A stretch of DNA of 64,000 bases from Penicillus capitatus (Eukaryota > Chlorophyta). The DNA lies in contig OZ287707.1 of NCBI GenBank assembly GCA_965649825.1, forward strand, positions 310,001 through 374,000. The letters run 5' to 3'. A model generated the notes under the pieces. That model saw nothing but the letters and a program-made list of their open reading frames with translations. It made no database searches and was not told where the DNA came from. Positions 46,936 through 58,204 of this stretch are shown one piece after another. How positions within the stretch are numbered: position 1 is the first letter of the stretch; every line of letters starts with the position of its first letter. The translations under genes and the position numbers were made by a program.

Positions 46936-47156
46936 ATCTGGATCTCCACGGAAGATCTGGCCAGCACGGGACGAGCGAAGAATAGAGACTCAAAACAAAC
47001 AGATCTCATTCATTCTTTCACACCTTCTGCAAGCCCTTTTCCCTTTAGTCTTCATAGACTGCGGTCAGCCTGAACCATTCTTCACTCCATAATGCGGCCG
47101 ATGATGGTGATCACTCGATCTTGTCTTGCGCTGTCTGTCGTCGCAGCTTTCGCACA

Positions 47157-47934
47157 ATGAACGACATTATCGACGAATCCCGATGGGGCGCTCAAGCCAG
47201 AAGAGGGGAGACTATGACGCGATATGCATTGTTCTATCATCCACTCTTCATGCCAAACAACACTTGGGTGTGGCGATTCATTCCTGGTGTCCTGGTTGGC
47301 TTCGTCGGCAGTTTGCTTCTGCTTGGCAGCCGTGCAAGACGCAAACCTACCAACCAGGTGCGCTTGGATGCTGCGATGATGCCTTCTTGGAGAAATCATC
47401 GAGTAGCGAAGAAGGCAGGTACAAGACATACAAGACAACGGCGTTTCCTCTTCTGATCCAACCTTGACCGTGGATGCCCCAGACGTTAAACTTGTATCTC
47501 ACTCTTTTTTAACAAGAAAGGTAAAATGGAGTGTGATGACAGATGCTCGTTGTCAATTCAGGCTTGAAAGGAATGAAACCAGGCAAGATGGGTGAGGCCT
47601 TGTCAAGGAATGCGAGAATGAGTGAGATGATCATATAGGAGCCCAGTGCGGTCATGCAGCAGGCATGGTCATGAAGAAACTCATGAAAGCACATCGCGGT
47701 CTGCTCTCGCGTTGGGAGCAATGCGGCACCAAGAAGATCTGTGTCAGTGGTCACTCTACCGAACACCTCGAGTCGCTCAGTGAAGAAGCCACTCAGGCAG
47801 GCGTCTTGGTCACACCTGTTTTCGATGCTGGCAAAACCCAGATCGAAGAAGGTTCACTTACTGTCGTGGCCATCGGCCCAGCTGCGGCATCTGTGCTGCA
47901 ACCCATCACGGGTTCTCTAAAATTAATGCCTTAA
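47157..47934 (+). CDS. PTRH2: Peptidyl-tRNA hydrolase 2, membrane-anchored
   Basis: Releases amino acids or peptides from peptidyl-tRNA. Its human counterpart is anchored in the mitochondrial outer membrane. The N-terminal exon carries a transmembrane segment (WVWRFIPGVLVGFVGSLLLL followed by basic RARRK). Exon 2 is an acidic linker (SSSDPTLTVDAPDVKL), then MLVVNSGLKGMKPGKM, GAQCGHAAGMVMKKLMKAHR, LLSRWEQCGTKKICVSG, TPVFDAGKTQIEEGSLTVVA and IGPAAASVLQPITGSLKLMP. The catalytic His of GAQCGHA and the Asp of DAGKTQI are present. Three introns. The start could be 47157 or the next Met (MTRYALFYH). Confidence 0.9.
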
Positions 47935-48089
47935 AATGAAGGGTCGTGTGTTTGGAATGACATGTGTACGTACGACATCCGTGCGTATGTTCGTTTGTTC
48001 GTTATCGTGTGTGTACGTTCACTTCGCGTTCGTTGTTGTACGTCTCTTGCGAGAGTCGCCGAAGCGTTGTGGGTTTCGCAGGTATTGTT

Positions 48090-49614
48090 ATGGAAGACAC
48101 CGTTGACCGAAAAGACAACATAAAACGCGGGCGTCACGAAAGTTCCGCGTCCGACGCCGACCGGTCGACCAAGAACCCACGCCTCGGTTCGCGCACTTTC
48201 GCGTGGCGAAATTTCCGAAAAAAACGCCGCGGTGTTACGTAGATAGTTTCGAAGCGCTCGACACCGCGGTCCGCGAAAAAGTGCGCGCTTTGTTCGATCA
48301 AGGATTGGTGAGCGGAGCGCCGCGTCGCACGACATTCGCATTGTGCCATCCGCGTGACATCGATGTCCCGTAGGTCCGAGAAGATGAACTTGACGACAGT
48401 ATTCTGCGCCGATTGGCCGAAGTCGACCCCAAAGAGGCATTGGAGTGTTTGGAGCAGTTCAGCCATTGCGACCTTAGCCGTGTTCGCAACAAGAGTGCCT
48501 ACATTGTCGGTGTCATGCGCCGCATGAGAGCACCTGAAGGGACAGGAGGTTCCGCCGCCCTTCCACGAGCGCCTCAGCTCGATGAAAACATTAAACTCAA
48601 ACTTAATGCCTTGTACACGGACAATATCTGCAAGCCGACAGATATTGACGAGAAATGCCTCGATAAACTGGCGCAGTTGTCTGTTCCCTGTGCCCTGGAG
48701 GCATTGACGCAATTGGCCAGCCGAGATTTGACAGAGATTCGATCCATTGCGCGTTTCTTAATGTCTATTATCAATCGACTGGAGCATCGTTACTCCATGG
48801 AAGAGCAGAGAAATATCCAGACGCAGCATCAGATTCCTCCACTGACGGGGATTGGGATGGTCGTGCCGCCGGCAGTGGATTACTCAGCTGCCATACAACC
48901 TGCCGTGATTCCTGGACTCTACCCTCCCCTCTATCCGCAATTCTTAAACGGGAAACGAAACTACGCTGTGGAGCAACTGAAGATGGGCGTAAGGGTGGAC
49001 GAGTTTCATGCGCTCTCTCCACATGCTCCAAATATTCATCCAGCCATTGCGCTGAAACTCCAGGAGCTGTGGGATTCGGGCGTGAAGCTGGTGGCCATAC
49101 TGGACGATCGCGTGTGGAGTACATTGGCCAGTATGAAAGCGCCTGAGGCTTTGATTTGTCTGGAGGAAATGGCAAATCAACTGAACCGTATCAAGAATCC
49201 CAATGCTTACTTCATGGTCACACATTCTTCAGAGTGATATGATGTGACGTGACACCTGTGTTTCTGTAGTCAATGGTGCGTCAGTACGAAGGGCACGGGC
49301 TGAACACAGGCAGAGATCAAGCTGATGTTCGCTTTGGCCGCACGGTGCACCGTGAGGGTTTGCGTTCGACGGAGGTCTGTGAAGAGCTGAGCAGTTTGGC
49401 GCCTGAAGTAAGGCAGAAGATCGAAGAGGTCGTTCAGTCTCAAAGTCGTTTCCTGAGAACAGCCGACTTCGATCGAGGCGTCTGTTACGCACTGATCAAA
49501 CTGGATGTACCATTGGCTTTGAATCTGCTGGAGCAGTTTGCCGAGCAGCCCTTGGAGAACGTCAAGAACATGTCTGCATTTATTATGAGTTTTATTCGTC
49601 GTCGTCAGCCGTGA
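48090..49614 (+). CDS. Multi-copy NURR (hnRNP Q/R acidic-domain-like) protein
   Basis: From the ATG at 48090 (MEDTVDRKDNIKRGRHESSA) an intron leads to four to five repeats of a helical unit of about 70-90 residues. Each has the form of a predicted helix, an Asp-rich turn, LA.vdp.eALeaLeqf...dLsrvrNksAYiv. Examples are LRRLAEVDPKEALECLEQFS with VRNKSAYIVGVMRR, LAQLSVPCALEALTQLASRD, ASMKAPEALICLEEMANQLN with IKNPNAYFM, and LDVPLALNLLEQFAEQPLEN with VKNMSAFIMSFIRR. This is the N-terminal unit (NURR) of hnRNP Q/R/SYNCRIP, but no RRM follows. It is probably an RNA- or protein-binding adaptor. It stops at 49614. Confidence 0.7.
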
Positions 49615-49709
49615 AGCAAGCAAGAATTTTATGATGCGCCTATACATTGCAAGAATTGATGAAAAAACAAGGGTTTTCTGCAAGAAGTGTCGGGCAAGGA
49701 TTCCATTTG

Positions 49710-51118
49710 TTATGCATTCTTTGACGACTGTCCAAACTGTCGAAGCTGCAGGATGTCTCTAGATGAATAGATCAGCAGTCCAGCCACTAGTGTAATGGCA
49801 CCAATGATAAATCTTGCTGTGAGACGGGGTCCCACTCCCTCGAACAAACAAACACGTTATCTCGATGTCGATTTCGAGTACAGGGGAACGGACCAGGTAA
49901 GGCAGAGGCAAAGTAAAGACGGCAACGGTCGTGGGAACGTGGAGCGAAGCAACCAGTGAGGTGACCAACGCACCTGCGCTACGAATGAGGTACAGACCCG
50001 AGATATTGAGTGCCAAATTCGCCGCGATATAGCTCAGTGGCAACAAAGGAGCACCTGCAGAACACATGTATCTCCTCTGAAAGTAAGTGTTTTTTGTGAC
50101 CTGCACAATTTGCGGTGGACGAGATGCTTGTCCCACAGAAACAGCTGATGCTCTCTTCTAAGTAACCCGGCAAATCCTGAAACGTCATTTCTCTCACACT
50201 GAGAAAAAATGGCAGGAGAAGAAAGGTCGACAAAAACTAGAACAGCATCATGAGCGGAGAAAAGTGTGATCGAAGAGTGATGACTTGTGAGAGAGATCCA
50301 AATGTATTGACGACGAAGATGTCGAGATTCTGTCCACCGAGTCTCTCCTTACTCTCGGTAAAGACGATCTCCTTTGTCACGAAGGCAAGAGCATAGAAGA
50401 TGTAGACCACATTCATCAGCAACATGTATGGGATGCTCGCTTGTCCAGCAGAGCTGGTAGCGGATACAGCTGTCGAGCACATAATTGATCCCAACATCAC
50501 ACACATGACACCCACGATTTGTAACGACATATACCTGAAACATCCATCTAATGTCACATCATGGCGTTCTCTGTCACACGTCTACGCACTTTCTTCTGAG
50601 CAGAATGGAAGAGAGTATGAGCTGCCAGATCAGAATGAGCTGTGACAGTATTGGCAGCACGATGCCAGGGAGACGTGAGGCGCAGACGAGCAACAACAGA
50701 CTTGCGAGGGATTCACAGGCTCCTGCTAAATAGATGCGTTTTTTCGGAACGCCCAGCATCTCTCGCGTCACTTTTCCCGTTCTGTACATTAGACATACCA
50801 TCAACCACACCCCAGATGGAGGAACAGACAGACCTGCAACGCATGCATAGGATGGCAAGATAGAAAAACATGTAGACCAATGAGAGCAACTGTGCCATGA
50901 AAAAGATGTATGGCCTCATGGGTACAAGTGTCATCTTATAGGCGACGCGATTTATCACTCCAGAGGAGAAGAATATTCCAACCCCCACCTGTCCATGCAT
51001 CGATCCTCTCTTGGTACGAAGAGTCCATGATTATTTCCAAGCACTGTACTGCTGTCTTGAGCACCGTCGGAGTGACGGGTGGCTCTATTTGGTCTGTACG
51101 GATCTCTTCGTCTGCCAT
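49710..51118 (-). CDS. CRT-like transporter (drug/metabolite transporter superfamily)
   Basis: Polytopic membrane protein resembling the chloroquine-resistance-transporter-like family of vacuoles and plastids. From the ATG at 51118 (MADEEIRTDQIEPPVTPTVL), an intron join gives VGVGIFFSSGVINRVAYKMT, then YIFFMAQLLSLVYMFFYLAI, YLAGACESLASLLLLVCASR, GIVLPILSQLILIWQLILSS, LQIVGVMCVMLGSIMCSTAV, MLLMNVVYIFYALAFVTKEI, LPFFLSVREMTFQDLPGYLE, YIAANLALNISGLYLIRSAG and FIIGAITLVAGLLIYSSRDI. Roughly ten transmembrane segments, as in the family, including the paired repeats around LPGIVLPIL and SAGALVTSLV. The substrate cannot be inferred. Confidence 0.78.
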
Positions 51119-51589
51119 CGACGTGCAGCGTAACCTACATGTCTTCAGTGGATGCCACGAAGAGGAGCGCCATCGACTGGGACGCGAATGAAAAAGGCGA
51201 AGAGAGATCGGAGAGGGACAACACACATTATCGCCGCAGGACCGCATGGTTAACAGTGGATCGCTGTGTTGTCGACGTCGGATGGCGACAGGGCAGTCCC
51301 TTCGATCGATCAACGTTGAACCGCGTTTGATTTGCGATGATCATTTTGATCCACTGGATCCAATTTTTTGGAAAGTCCTAGACGGACGCGGCTAAGGCCA
51401 TTTGGCCACAAAGAAGGCAACATCTTTGGATCCTAACGTCCGATTTGGGCGGAGGGTGATCACGAGGTAACACTGTTCCACTCTCTATCAATTCTCTAGA
51501 CAGACAGAGTGTAACTGCGTGCCGGAAGTGTGAGAATGTCTTTGCGCGTGGTGGCCGCGCGTTGACGCTGTTGATGTGACAGATCCGTC

Positions 51590-54039
51590 ATGGAACGCGC
51601 AAATGCCCTGTTTCATCATCCATCGATCATCGCGCCCACAGATTTGAACACTGGTCCAAGAAACGACAGCTACTTTGCCCACACCTATCAGGTTCGTCTG
51701 TTCGCGAACACAGATGCGCGAGGGTGATGCTCGATGCCTAGGTTGTGAGATGAGCTGGCAGCAGTCTCCAAACGGTAACTGGAACCCGAATGGGTCGTCG
51801 GAAGACTCCCTTCGCGCCGCTCGTCTAAACGCACAACGCAACGGCGCACTTGGACAACAGCTGACACTCAATGAACAATTTGCTCTGCAAAACCTCGGAC
51901 TAGCGGGTGGCCCAGCGGCGGGAAATCCTGGATTTCAAAACCTCGCTGCACAAGGCGCTACGCAACAGAGCCTCTTTTCGCACCCACAGTTCGCTCAGGT
52001 GGAAGCGCGATGTGTTGGTACGTTCGGCGTAGCGGGATGCTTGTAGCAGGCGGCTCTCGGTGGTGGACTGCAAGGGCAGGGACTGCACTTCGGTGGAAGT
52101 GCGGCGGGAAACTATCCGAAACCCAACGCCTTGCAAAGTCAGTATGGAATGGGGCTCAACAACTTTGCTGGAAATCCACAGAACTCTGCCATGCTGGCTT
52201 TGTTTCAGCAGCAATTGCTGAATCTCCAGCAAAACGGTGCGTAAATGATGGGACTTTTGGTTGTAGTAGTAGTATCGGTGAATTTTCTGTCAATAGGTAG
52301 TTTTCAAAACACTGGACAGGCGAGTCACATCAACAATAACTTAGCTCAGGCTTTGGCCTTGGCTCAACAACAGGCTCCTGCAGCCAACATGAAACTAGCT
52401 GCATCTCTTGCGGGTACGATGCTGATGTGACGTGACTTGTGTGTGATTTTTGTTTCTAGGCAACCAACCGAATTTGAATGCCTATCTCTATCGTTTGCAA
52501 CAGCAAGCATTGGCTCAAAACATGCGCCAGTTGAACATGAACCAATTGAATGCGACGCAACTTCTTCAACAGCAAGCACTGCAGCAACAAGCCAATCAGC
52601 TGCAGGCAGCCCAACAACGACAGATGTCTGCCAACATGGCAACACTTCTGAAGACGGGCAACTCCGGGGGACTTGGAGAGGGCCAAATGTTGGGCAGTGG
52701 CTTAGGTGGTGGCAATGCCCTTGCCAATCAGGGGGTGAATTTAGCAGGCTTTAGCTCTACCGGTCTGGCAAACTCGCCGTTGGCTTCAGCGCCATTGCTT
52801 CCTATTCTCGGCACAGATTTGGCCAAGCCCTCTCAGAAACCCATTGGTGGAGACTCACTGGTCAATCAGTGTGCCGTGTCAGGCGTGGATACAGATGTGA
52901 TGAAGCAAATGGAAGCTCTTTCTTTGGGAAGCTCTGTGACGCGACCCGGATCTGGCATCAACCTCAATGACGTGACAGGCAGAACCCAAGCGATGTCCCC
53001 GACAGGTTCTCAACAGAGAGACAGCGGAAGAGGAGGACTCTCGAGCCCCCCTCCCCCGACTGGCGTTCAAGCAAACATGGGACAAAATCAAGTGACGGCA
53101 ACCGTGACCAGCCCCTCTGCTGGATCCAAAGATCGCGATTTGACAACTCTGAAGACTCTGGGTCAGATGTTGGCAAAGACGGGCAACACTGTTGAAAATG
53201 CAGTGCAGAATGGACTGCTGGGTGGATGCAATGCTGAGGATGTGAAGATTGTGTGGGAAGCATATGTCATGGAAGTGGCAAGCTTGAAGCAGTATGACAC
53301 AGCAAACAAAGCCTTCCAAAAGCAGGGAGCAGAACTGGTGGCCAAAAGAGCCAAGTCTGACGATCCAGAAGCTACAAAACTGCTCTTGGAAGCTGCCAAA
53401 GCTCCTCCTGCTTCTGTGCCGGCAAATCTACGAGAAGCCCTGCAATGCTTAGGCATGGATGCCTATTCAACGCCGCCTAATCCAGCAATGCACTCATCCA
53501 ATACGACAGAGCATGCCAGAACGGCAACAGAAAAGATGGAAGAGGCGATCGAGAATGACAGTGGTTGGGATGGTGTCATCGAGAACGAACACGACTACGT
53601 TCCTCACCACATCATCGACGAAGTGAACACACCAAAGGACCAACCGACGAATGTCGAAATACCCAAAGAAGACGCATTCAATGCAATTAATTATGGTTTC
53701 TTTGCTGCTGGCGGAACAGAAGACGCGCTGGCCGACTGTGTTTTGGAAGAAGACGATGAAGAAGAAGCTGCAAATGCACATGTCGCGGAAGAGACTGCTC
53801 GTGACGTTTCAGAAAACGCCAATCACAGCGATATCAACCGTGAGAGGACAAAGAGCGAGGAGAACAACAATACGGCAGAAGATGATCTGCCCGAGGTAGG
53901 CGCTGCTGTGCCGATGGGACTCGTAACGAAGACAGAAATGGACAAGCCTGAGCACTGTGATGAAAGGGGAGCCAAGCAGGAAGAAGGAGTGACAGAACAG
54001 GGACCCCCTACAGAGCCGGCATCGGCTTCTCTGGCCTAA
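51590..54039 (+). CDS. Large Gln/Asn/Ala-rich low-complexity protein
   Basis: From the ATG at 51590 (MERANALFHHPSIIAPTDLN), five exons encode long Q/N/A/L runs: LFQQQLLNLQQN, ALAQNMRQLNMNQLNATQLL and LQQQALQQQANQLQAAQQRQ. A Gly/Ser-rich part follows, then a short structured region (LKTLGQMLAKTGNTVENAVQ, IVWEAYVMEVASLKQYDTAN, AELVAKRAKSDDPEATKLLL) and an acidic tail ending SASLA at 54039. The last exon alone is about 1.6 kb. Composition is prion-like, as in RNA-granule or transcriptional proteins. No known fold identified. Confidence 0.75.
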
Positions 54040-55710
54040 ACACACATCACAGTGTTGTCAACTTCAGGATCCCAGACATCCTGAAGCGTTCGAGGGATAT
54101 CTTTATACCCCGCACAACGTGTGTGTGGTATTTTGCCTTTCTGCCGTATTTGATTGTGTCTTGGGGTGGGAAGCGGCTGTTCATCTACTAGTGTAAGATG
54201 CGTGTTCCCTGTTCCCTCTTTCCGCATTCCATTAGTCGTCCATGTCTGACCTGTTCCTTACTCTGGACTTTCAGTTCTCAGGCGGGTTTGCTCTTCTTGC
54301 TCGCTTGGAGAACGTTTTCACTGTATTTATGACTTTACTGTTCATTGTTTGTTTGTTCTGTTGAAGATTACATCTAAACAGGGATAATTTTTCCGCCTAA
54401 GCAAACACATGTCTTTGCAACATTTGTGAATTAGTTCTTGGATTTTTCACAAACAGAACCAGCAGCTACAACAACTGTGTGACCCGTTGTTCATGGTGTC
54501 TTCATTTCCCTTCTGCTGTTTGTGAAGTCCTCTCTCAATTTTTTAACCATTTAATTGATTTTGTCTGGTGGCGAGGCTGGTTGGTCTATGACATATTTTA
54601 GCGTTGTGTGTGGGTCCGGTGCGTCATTGGCATGTTTGTGCACTAAAGGGAGAGAAAAACTATTGATGACATCATCATCTATCTCACTCTGTTAACCACA
54701 CGTATCTGTCACATGACTGGAGTGAAAGAAATAAGAAAGACACAAACACAGTGCACTTGTGTATGATGCGGAAGAAACAAAAGAATCAACACGTGATGTG
54801 ACTGTCCGGTTTGCTGTGGATCTGTTCCAAGAAGCAGTTAGAGTATGAGTGACATGGATCTTATGCATTGATCGTCTGCAGTGCATTCTCAATCTTTTCT
54901 ACAAACAAAAAAAATCATTAGAAACGGCTTTCTGGTCCGTTCCTGCTCGCGGGTTCTTCAACGAACGTTTGTTGTTGTTGTGCTTTCTCTGGCGATGCAA
55001 GAACTCATGCAATGCCATTTATCAGCTGTTTTTTGCATGTCACTAGTATAATAAGCTGCTATTTTTTTCCTTCGTGGGTCCGAATCCCTATCATTAGTGT
55101 CCAACGAACGAATGTTTCCTCGATAAAAAAGCAAGCAGTTAAAGTTTTCTGCATCAAGTTTCACGTATTATCGTTGTTGTTGTTGTTGTGGCAAATGGTG
55201 GCGATGGCGTTGATGGTGATCTTTGTCGTTGTCGATGTTGTCGTTGTTGTCTTTGTCAATGTTGTCGTTGTTGTTGATGATGAGGAAAGAGGACTGTCGT
55301 CTAGGTTTCATGCACATTTTTTGCATAGCCGAAGAAGTTTTTACATTGGTTGGCACACGCGGTCTGTTGCCTTTTTGAACACACATTGCTCTCGGTGGCT
55401 ATTTCTTTCCATTGTTTCTTTCGTTTTTCTAAGCTTCACTCTCTGCTGTTAGCTCGCACACACAGGCAACCACAGAGGACACGACTGTTTCTTCCGGCCA
55501 TGCTCAAGTGGTCATCTGGTGAAAAGACTCCGAATTGACCATTCATCTCTGCTGTCGCATCACGCAACTCTCGTCGCTCTTACCTAACGTCTCTCTCTCC
55601 GTACTCTAAATCTCTGTTAATAGTAAACAACAAAACACGCGGCACGCGGCTCTGCTCGACAGTCTATATCGCTTAGCTCGCTTGCTGCATTCGAGACTGC
55701 TCCATACGCC
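54040..55710. other. Long T-rich spacer with GTT/GTC repeats
   Basis: About 1.7 kb without a supportable gene, the longest such stretch in the gene-dense half. It is rich in T on the plus strand and contains a (gtt)n/(gtc)n tract at about 55170-55275. It may be 3' untranslated sequence of the Q-rich gene plus the promoter of the Sec14 gene. Confidence 0.6.
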
Positions 55711-57565
55711 ATGCCTTCTAGTCCCAAAGACCAGGGAACGCTGCCCGAGCTCAAGCGAAAATTTCCACCGGAAAATGACATGGACGATTGGGGTTTAACC
55801 ACGGCTCAACAGGTCGCGCCCCATTTCCCTCTCTTCGTTGTGACAGTCAATCTCTTATGGTGGCTAACAGGACGCGAAGGTGGAGGAATTCCGCGATATT
55901 CTGGTGGCAAGGGGTGCCTGGAAGCCATCTTTCGATTTTCATACGCTGCTTCGGTTTCTCAGGGCACGCGAATACGAGGTGGATAAAGCCCTATCTATGT
56001 TTCTCGATCATCTCCAATGGCGTCAAGAGAATCGTGTCGATCACATTCTGGAGGAGTTTGAATTCAAAGAACGGGAAGAATTTCTTTCCATCTATCCCCA
56101 GGGATACCATAAAACGGATAAAAAAGTGCGTCCACCAGACGCGCACCGATGCCTTCTGCCATAACGCGATGCTGTTACAGGGACATCCTATCTATATCCA
56201 GCATTTGGGCAGAGTAGATATGTCCCGCATTCGACAGATTTCCACGGATGAAAGGATGGTGAAGTATCACATCCAAGAATACGAGCGATGTCTGACGCAG
56301 ATTTTTCCAATCTGTTCAAAACTGGCTGGACGTCAAATTGATAAGTCGTTTGCTATAATGGACGTCAAGGGTACGTACGAGGCATGGGATGGGTGGTCAG
56401 AAAACAGAGGGAGATGGGTTTAGGGGTGGGATTCTATCATTTGACAAAAGATGTGAGGCAGATGATGCAAAACGTTACCAAGATCGATCAAGATAACTAC
56501 CCAGAAACGCTGTATCATACATGCATCATCAATGCCCCAACGGCTTTTCGTGCGATCTGGGCCATCGTAAAACCAATGCTGAATGCACGAACTCAAGCCA
56601 AAGTCGAAGTACGATGCTCATCATCAACACCTCTGCGATGTTTCGGTGTCTTAGGTATGTCCTAAGGATTATCTTCCTGCTTTGCTAGAATGGATTGACA
56701 TTGAAAATATACCGGAGTACTTGGGAGGCAAATCTCACGGGACGTTGGTGGACGATTTGGGACCGTGGAAGGATCCTGAGCATATCAGGGCGCTTGCGGC
56801 AGATCAAGTCTCGACATTGGGCGAGGAAGAAGAGGAAGAAGCGCTATCTGTGACCGACGATGGTAATAAGTTCCTCTCCGCTTCGGGCTTTGGTGATGTT
56901 ATGTTGGAAGAACATTCAACATCGACGACGCCCAAAGATCCAGGTTTGCAAGAGGAGCCACTGTTTCTAACAGATCCGCCAAAATCAAATCGCAGTCCTC
57001 TTCTTCCTTCGGCTCCAGATCAAACATCGCCCACACCTTCATCGCCGTCGGCGATATCAAGAACAAAAGCCTTAACGGGTAGGTAGAATCGACATCTTCT
57101 TTGAATTCTTTCTCAGGAAAGCACAGTCGTATCCCCTGTTTCCGTTTTGCTTTTTTTTGGCCCCATAAATCGTTGCGGTACTGCTGATTGGAAATGTGCT
57201 CTCGCGTTTTGGATGATCTCTGAATGGTGCTCATCTTTCTGGGTGCTTATGTAACGTTGCCCATCTGATGGTCTTGATATCGTCTCGTTTGTTTAGAACG
57301 CATCCGAGACCTTGAAACGGCGATGTCACATCGATCAGAAAGCCTTCGGCCATATATTCAAAATAACAAGCTTCCAAATTTCAAAAGACCTCCGAAGGAA
57401 AGTCTGATGTCGCGAGTGGAGATATTGGAACACGGAATGGAGGTTCTACTCGAGGCACAGGTCTGTCTCCCCTCCTCCCCTCACTCTATCACCTTTGCTG
57501 TTTTCTAGGAACGTCTATGGCGATCAAGGCAAGAAAAGAAATCCTCGATGTGCTGCATCATGTAG
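55711..57565 (+). CDS. Sec14-like CRAL-TRIO lipid transfer protein with CaaX terminus
   Basis: Phosphatidylinositol/lipid transfer protein. From the ATG at 55711 (MPSSPKDQGTLPELKRKFPP): CRAL-TRIO N part KVEEFRDILVARGAWKPSFD, TLLRFLRAREYEVDKALSMF. Lipid-binding domain: GHPIYIQHLGRVDM, QEYERCLTQIFPICSKLAGR, GVGFYHLTKDVRQMMQNVTK, YPETLYHTCIINAPTAFRAI, WAIVKPMLNARTQAKVE and IENIPEYLGGKSHG. A long acidic/Ser-Pro linker and a helical end ERIRDLETAMSHR, VEILEHGMEVLLEAQERLWR follow, closing with CCIM-stop (57551-57565). CCIM fits a CaaX prenylation signal, which is uncommon in Sec14 proteins. About eight introns. Confidence 0.88.
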
Positions 57566-57736
57566 CAGCAGGTCATCCATAACGGACTCTTTGCAGACAT
57601 GTCATAGTGATGTCATTCATGACTTCAGCAGATATCGTGCTTCTCTGAGATCTGCGGATGGACTCATTAACTCTGCTGAATGAAACTCTATGCATGATTG
57701 TAATTGCTTGTTTATCAACTCCTTTTCGGACGTTAG

Positions 57737-58063
57737 ATGATGATGGGTCTCGGGGATGACAGACATGACTGTTATACAGAGCAGATAGATCGAACCGAGT
57801 TCCGCCCTCCGCTTCTCATTTTAGTGAAAACTGTTGCTGCTGTCGATCCACGTCGACACTCTTTCAATGTAATTGACCGTCAGCAGAGAATCCATCCTGC
57901 TTCGTCTTTACTTTTATTGTGTGCTAATGACACGGGTATCGTACATGGATCAGGGACATTGGATATAAAGCTGGCTATCTGCCAAGCATTCATAACATTC
58001 AAACAAGGGAGTGACATTATCTTGTGGTCCGTCATGATCTTGAGAGCGTCGTATTCTTTGTAG
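57737..58063 (+). CDS. Doubtful ORF of 108 codons
   Basis: An uninterrupted frame from an ATG triplet run (MMMGLGDDRHDCYTEQIDRT) to 58063 between the Sec14 and hydrolase genes. No family similarity, no neighbours in frame and no obvious splice partners. It may be chance. Confidence 0.2.
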   Translation: MMMGLGDDRHDCYTEQIDRTEFRPPLLILVKTVAAVDPRRHSFNVIDRQQRIHPASSLLLLCANDTGIVHGSGTLDIKLAICQAFITFKQGSDIILWSVMILRASYSL

Positions 58064-58204
58064 ACACGTGCGAATCTGCGTTCACGTCATCGATCTCGTC
58101 CCTCTTTTACAGTGGTTTACAGGCAACGGGCAGCATAGCAGTCCGTATATATGACAACCCCCTTTACCAACAGATCCATCACCAGCAGCAATGTATCGAA
58201 AGGC

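Noticed and set aside
48090-49614. Pumilio (PUF) repeats
   Set aside because: The repeat is longer and lacks PUF core residues; the ALE.LE....DLs.vrNksAY pattern fits the NURR unit better.
55165-55285. GTT/GTC tract as a coding poly-Val region
   Set aside because: The frame is a simple-sequence artefact without splice-consistent flanks; treated as a microsatellite.
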